In this document: positions 59,770-64,000 of the stretch, one piece after another
How positions within the stretch are numbered: position 1 is the first letter of the stretch
Layout: every line of letters begins with the position of its first letter
Assembly (NCBI GenBank): GCA_003024785.1
Contig: PUQB01000414.1
Coordinates: forward strand, 124,001 to 188,000
Direction of reading: 5' to 3'
DNA: 64,000 bases
Source: Selaginella tamariscina
Taxonomy: Eukaryota > Streptophyta > Lycopodiopsida > Selaginellales > Selaginellaceae
Program-made: the position numbers and the translations under genes
The notes under the pieces: generated by a model
What the model was told of the DNA's origin: nothing
The model's input: only the letters and a program-made list of their open reading frames with translations
Databases searched by the model: none

Positions 59770-60779
59770 AGAGAGAGAGAGAACTACCTAGAACTTCGTA
59801 CAATATAACTTATTAATAGTTCTAGTACTTTCAGATGTCTTCAAAATGTTTTGTCCTTGAACTTGATTAATATTATCATTAACTTTTAGTACGTTGGTAG
59901 CATACGTGTACTATATTGCTCGTGTGTGTCTGTAAGTTCAGTATACACACGTGACTCTGTTTAGAATAAGCTATCCGGCTCCACAGATCATTAAATCATT
60001 AATTGATATAAGGCACTTCAACAGAAGAACATACAATTTTTCTCATTTAAAGTGGATTCATAACAGATAATTACTCAATTGCGCGTGTTTAAAATTAATA
60101 AATCTGTTATGAAATGCCTAGGTTTTCATCGGTTTTAAACAATCTAGGCTAAATCTAATTACCCCGTGATTTACACACACACATACAGAGTACCTGGAAT
60201 TGGATTTGTCGTCCAGGACTCGTTGTCGCTCGGCCTCCTCCCGCGACAGATCCAACATTCTGCTCTTGAGATCCTTCTGCAATCTGTTCAAGACATTCCG
60301 AAGCCGCTCGACCTCCTTCTCGGCATTATCCCTCTCTCGGATAGCGCGCTCTTTAGAGTCCTCGTTTTCGGCCGATTTCTGGCTGTTCTTCCTCGCATTC
60401 TCTGTTCCATTGGTGAAACGGCAGCGGGTCAGACTTCTAAATCAGAGAAAATGCATTTCCGTAGCAAAAACGGGACTTTACACTCACGACTCACATTTTT
60501 CCAGCTTACCTTTGGATTTCTTCTTCGGAATCGTGCTGCCGTTGTCAATCTCCTCGATCTTTGGAGAAACCGCACTGCCTGCGCCATGAACATGGATGTT
60601 CTTCCGCACATTCTCCACTGTTCTCTCCGATTTTACCCTTTCAAGCAGGAATTTCCATACCGGGAGCATGTTCCCCGGCATAGCCGCCGCAGCGCCTCCG
60701 GTGACGGCAATGCATGATCTCCCGCCGATCTGTAGCCCATCTCCTGCTGCAGCCATTCATAGATCGCCTTCCCATCCAT
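54899..60779 (-). CDS. AUG5: HAUS augmin-like complex subunit 5 (AUG5)
   Basis: Minus strand, start [17 protein letters not shown] at 60779. Exon 1 continues [20 protein letters not shown]...HVHG after a frame break in the CGGGGAAC run at about 60680. Later exons match the plant AUG5 order: [16 protein letters not shown] with [13 protein letters not shown] (about 60330-60195), [15 protein letters not shown] (about 59570), [11 protein letters not shown] and [11 protein letters not shown] (about 59020-58920), [12 protein letters not shown] (about 58810), [20 protein letters not shown] (about 58030), [20 protein letters not shown] (about 57015-56955), [12 protein letters not shown] (about 56530), [20 protein letters not shown] (about 56070) and [20 protein letters not shown] (about 55030-54975). 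The stop is at 54899. Augmin recruits gamma-tubulin to existing microtubules in spindle and phragmoplast. Long coiled coils are as expected. Length and architecture look complete. Confidence 0.93.
59156..59270. repeat. GATA/(GA)n followed by (TA)n microsatellites in an AUG5 intron
   Basis: AGAT repeats, about 15 GA units, and after a short spacer a TA-rich tract with mirrored halves at about 59213-59270. Confidence 0.9.
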
Positions 60780-62945
60780 AAACCCTACAACCCAATGTCT
60801 TACATTTTAATTGTTGCTTTAAATGTATATTTTAAGGTATAAACTAGGATTGCTGACTCGATAGGTTTCGTAACCTTCTACATGTTGGGTATTTTTCTTC
60901 TCTTTTTCTCTACGATGGTCCCATGGAGCAACAATGGTAGTAAAATCACAAGTGTATATAAAGCAATTACTCGGTGTCTTGGCACAACAAACTCACAATC
61001 TAACAAAGTATAATCTTCATCTTAGCCCCACTTCTTCTGGGGAGCGACTGCGGAAGACACACATGCCTAACAAAGATGTTTGGATTGAGCACTTTCATAC
61101 AGTGACTCCATATCACCGTCCGTTAGCTTTGTAAATTTGGTGCATTTGTTGCATTGTAATCTCTAGCATCCAAGACAACAACTGATTATCTTCGTCCACA
61201 TTGGTAATTACATTTGAATGTCAAATGCCTCTGTGTCGTTGGATGAAGATTTATAATTACATTTGAATGTCATGCAAATGCTTCTGTGTCGTTGGATGAA
61301 GATTTATAATTACAATATAAGGGTGGTGAAACATTTATACAATTTGGAGTACGTTTGAAGATCTAAGTTACTCCTAATATATCAAAGATGATCAAGATAG
61401 GACTATTTTATTAAGTATTTATTTGTCATAACACGGTCCTCTCTTCTTAATCGGAAAAGTCGATTGGTGTTATATAAAAGAAACCGTTTTTATTACTTAA
61501 AAGTCAAGTGATTACGTAAGTAAGAACCGTGATACTCACCACCGTTGCATGCCCTCGTCCACAAACTTAAGGGTTGTTATTATCACCAGGCCCACTACTC
61601 CTTTTTTCGAGTGAATCGTAGATGGCCTAGTCATTAGTGGCCATATGATAGATCTCATTATATAATGAAATAGCTTAGTGAGGATTAACTCATTTACTTG
61701 GGTATGAGGCCTATTCATTAGTGATGAGAAATGACATTATTATGATAAATCTTATTATATTTGGTGCATAAGGTACACAAATTCATTTTTGATAAAAATA
61801 AACTTAAATTAATTTTTGTTATAACATTATCCCTCTCCCTTTAATCATAAATATTAAAAGTCAATTGGTGTTACAAAGACTTTTATATTATTTAATTAGG
61901 TGACCATAATTTACTTAAGTCGACTGGTTTTACTAGATAAGAACTGTGACATTGGTGCTATTAGAGTCCTTTCATGGACATCACCTGACGACCTTGGAGG
62001 ATGCCATACAAATCACACAAGCACTCTGCTACTTTCTTGGCTACTTGTGTTCAATTTGGATTGTTTGGACTAGTCCCTCTTTTTTCATTGCCCATCCACA
62101 ACCTATAAGAATTTCATAAGTTGTGTTTCAATGTGTACAACGTGGTTGACAGTGCGGTCATGGTATTTAGTGTTTTGAATGTTAAGATTTGGGCATTTGG
62201 TTGTTGATTGTGCCACCCATCAATAATCGGTGTGCCAAGGTGTACAAGACATGGAAGTTATAATTCCTCAAATGGATGTATTGCTTCTTTTTGATAGTGA
62301 GTAAGAAAATTAGTTCATGTCACCAATGTAATAGAGAAATTGTACGATGAGGTTTTACAACCTTTGTGTTTTTGTAGTGTGGTGTTACAAGGTGTTGTTG
62401 AGGTACTCAAGGAGAAACCTATTGTCTTTTCTTTTGAAGGTTTTGTGTGTGATCACTCATTTATTTTTCTTGATTTTGGGTTAGCAATTTTGTCTATTTG
62501 ACATTCCTTGGTAACATAGTGCTTTCTTTTAATGAAGCTTGCATTAAGTATTGTATGGAGACAATAGTCTTTCACTCTCACTTCCCATGCTTATTATGCT
62601 CATGTTCGATTTGGGTCATACTTTAAGGCATGGCCTCTTTGGGTCATGCTTTTTCAATTGTATGATGTTATTTTGGGTTTTAATTAAATATGTGCTAAAG
62701 GTGTGCGTGTGGACTTCAACACGGGGAGGTCTCCATTCATCGTTGTTCCTCTTTACAAGTAATAGTTTACAATACAATACAATTTGGAGTTCGTGCATCT
62801 TTTTCATGTTATTATAGGCATGGTTTTTCTCTTGATCCATCTCTGAAATGTCGTTAGAAGCATATGGAAAAGCTTCTTAGTTAATTTTTAGATCTGCAAC
62901 AACCAATGGAGACAGAAAGACTACAGTCAACACTTGACATCGAAT
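60780..62945. other. Intergenic, with a ~60-bp tandem duplication at 61206-61318
   Basis: AUG5 promoter side followed by unrecognised sequence. ACATTTGAATGTC then TCTGTGTCGTTGGATGAAGA then TTTATAATTAC occurs twice in tandem (about 61209 and 61260), with small length differences. No convincing gene. An 88-codon frame at 62551-62817 (+) is probably spurious or transposon-derived. Confidence 0.55.
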
Positions 62946-64000
62946 TAATACAAAAGATGTTGTACCAATTAAGGCTTCAATTTGTTAATTATTTTTGTAA
63001 GAGAAACAAGAGATGATACAAGCTATTCAAAATATGTTAGTTCAAGGAGTGGTACATTCGTTTTGTAGCCCATGGGCTTTTAAAGCCTTGTATCATTAAC
63101 AAAGTAGATGAAGGTAGGTTGTTAACATGAGTAAACTTTCCTATATGCAGTAATCACTATCATAGTGTAGGAAACATTTTCTAGTTAAAGGTTATGGGAT
63201 TTCAACCTAGAATAACTCTATATATAACTTATCTTGTCATTAAAGTCAAGGAAAGGATTTGCTTTAGCCATTGCTATGTTATAGCATTTACATATACAAG
63301 ACAAGACTACATTCAATATATATATTATATATAATAATCATGCACTTACATTATTAAATATTACAAGAGATAGCAAGTGTTGCTCTCCATAGCTCTCCAT
63401 AGCCTTCATAGCCCCATTCCTACCTTACTTGCCCTAGGATCTTTCCTCTGCCATAAGATTTTTCATGTCATTGTAAGATTTTTCCACTGTAAAAAAGTTC
63501 TATGTATGTTGCTATATTTTTGGTCCCTAACATATGTGTTTCACAATTTATTTTGACTTTTGAATAAAGGTGCCGAATAATTATCCATGCAACGCATGGA
63601 TGAACTTATTAATAAATTGGGGAAGAGTTGTTGGTTCGTAACATTGAATTTAGTTTCAAGCTATTGGCAAGTGCCTCTCAATTCGACAAATGCAGCCAAG
63701 ATTGCTTTTTGAATGAATTTATGGTGATGATGCCTTTTGGGTTTGAGAGCTACAACAATGTTCAATGACTCATGGACAAAGTCATTTGAGGTTTGAAATC
63801 TTTGCCGGAGTGTTTTGGACGATCTTCTAATGCATTCAACTAGTACATGATAAGAACATTTGGCTCACGTGGATAAATCTTATTGGGGCTGCAATAATAT
63901 CGATTAATGTTAAAATTGTCGAAGTGCAAGTTTGGTTAAACTTCCATGAAGTATTTAGGAGTTAATTTCTTGTAAGGGTGTTTGTCTAGATTTAATGAAG
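62946..64000 (+). mobile_element. Ty3/gypsy retrotransposon pol remnant
   Basis: Plus-strand fragments of reverse transcriptase lie in several frames. QEMIQAIQNMLVQGVVHSFC then SPWAF at about 63008-63085 matches the IxxMLxxGII(R)xSxSP(W/F) start of gypsy RT. At about 63730-63830 come MPFGFESYNNVQ, corresponding to MPFGLxNAPxTFQ, and LMDKVI. Then come remains of the CxxFLDD(I/V)L active-site region (VFWTIF, at 63816-63830). Stops and shifts are frequent, so it is inactive. The right end is beyond the window and no LTR is identified. Confidence 0.75.

Overview
This is nuclear DNA from a land plant. It carries split genes with mostly short introns, intron-poor pentatricopeptide repeat (PPR) genes, TTTAGGG-type telomere-like repeats, and plant families such as augmin subunit 5, a GH28 pectinase and the glycine-rich ephrin-receptor-like protein. 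The compact introns and PPR style would suit a seedless lineage such as a lycophyte, but that placement is only a guess.

Layout. 1-3.0 kb: no gene. 3.0-4.8 kb (+): small basic protein with KEN- and D-box motifs, securin/PATRONUS-like. 6.0-6.4 kb (+): small unknown protein. 7.6-9.05 kb (+): exostosin-type glycosyltransferase. 9.2-12.0 kb (+): coiled-coil protein of unknown function. 12.1-14.0 kb (-): PPR gene. 14.07-17.6 kb (-): polygalacturonase with a very long Pro/Ser-rich repeat region. 17.96-18.8 kb (-): calmodulin. 19.0-20.1 kb (+): two paralogous tiny membrane proteins, the first inside a 31-bp inverted-repeat-bounded segment. 20.7-27.2 kb (-): large multi-pass glycine-rich membrane protein. 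28.5-30.5 kb (-): alpha/beta hydrolase. 30.5-37.9 kb: gene-free, extremely AT-rich and internally duplicated. 37.9-39.8 kb (+): PPR. 40.2-42.8 kb (-): TPR-SET protein. 43.3-45.2 kb (-): PPR. 45.3-46.5 kb (-): unknown five-exon gene. 47.0-49.05 kb (-): decayed hAT transposase. 49.75-50.0 kb (-): SNARE-motif-like fragment. 52.7-54.3 kb (+): unknown nine-exon gene. 54.9-60.8 kb (-): AUG5. 62.9-64 kb (+): Ty3/gypsy pol remnant.

The genes are independent single-function loci, not a pathway cluster. Loose themes are organelle RNA processing (three PPRs), cell division (securin-like, AUG5), and cell wall or secretory functions (GT47, GH28, glycine-rich receptor-like protein).

A general caveat: many long exons carry single-base frame breaks, often at homopolymers, although the domains continue cleanly in the next frame. 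Several genes with short exons add up perfectly in frame. This looks more like uncorrected consensus error than mass pseudogenisation, but the sequence alone cannot decide. Exon limits below are read by eye from GT/AG sites and reading frame.
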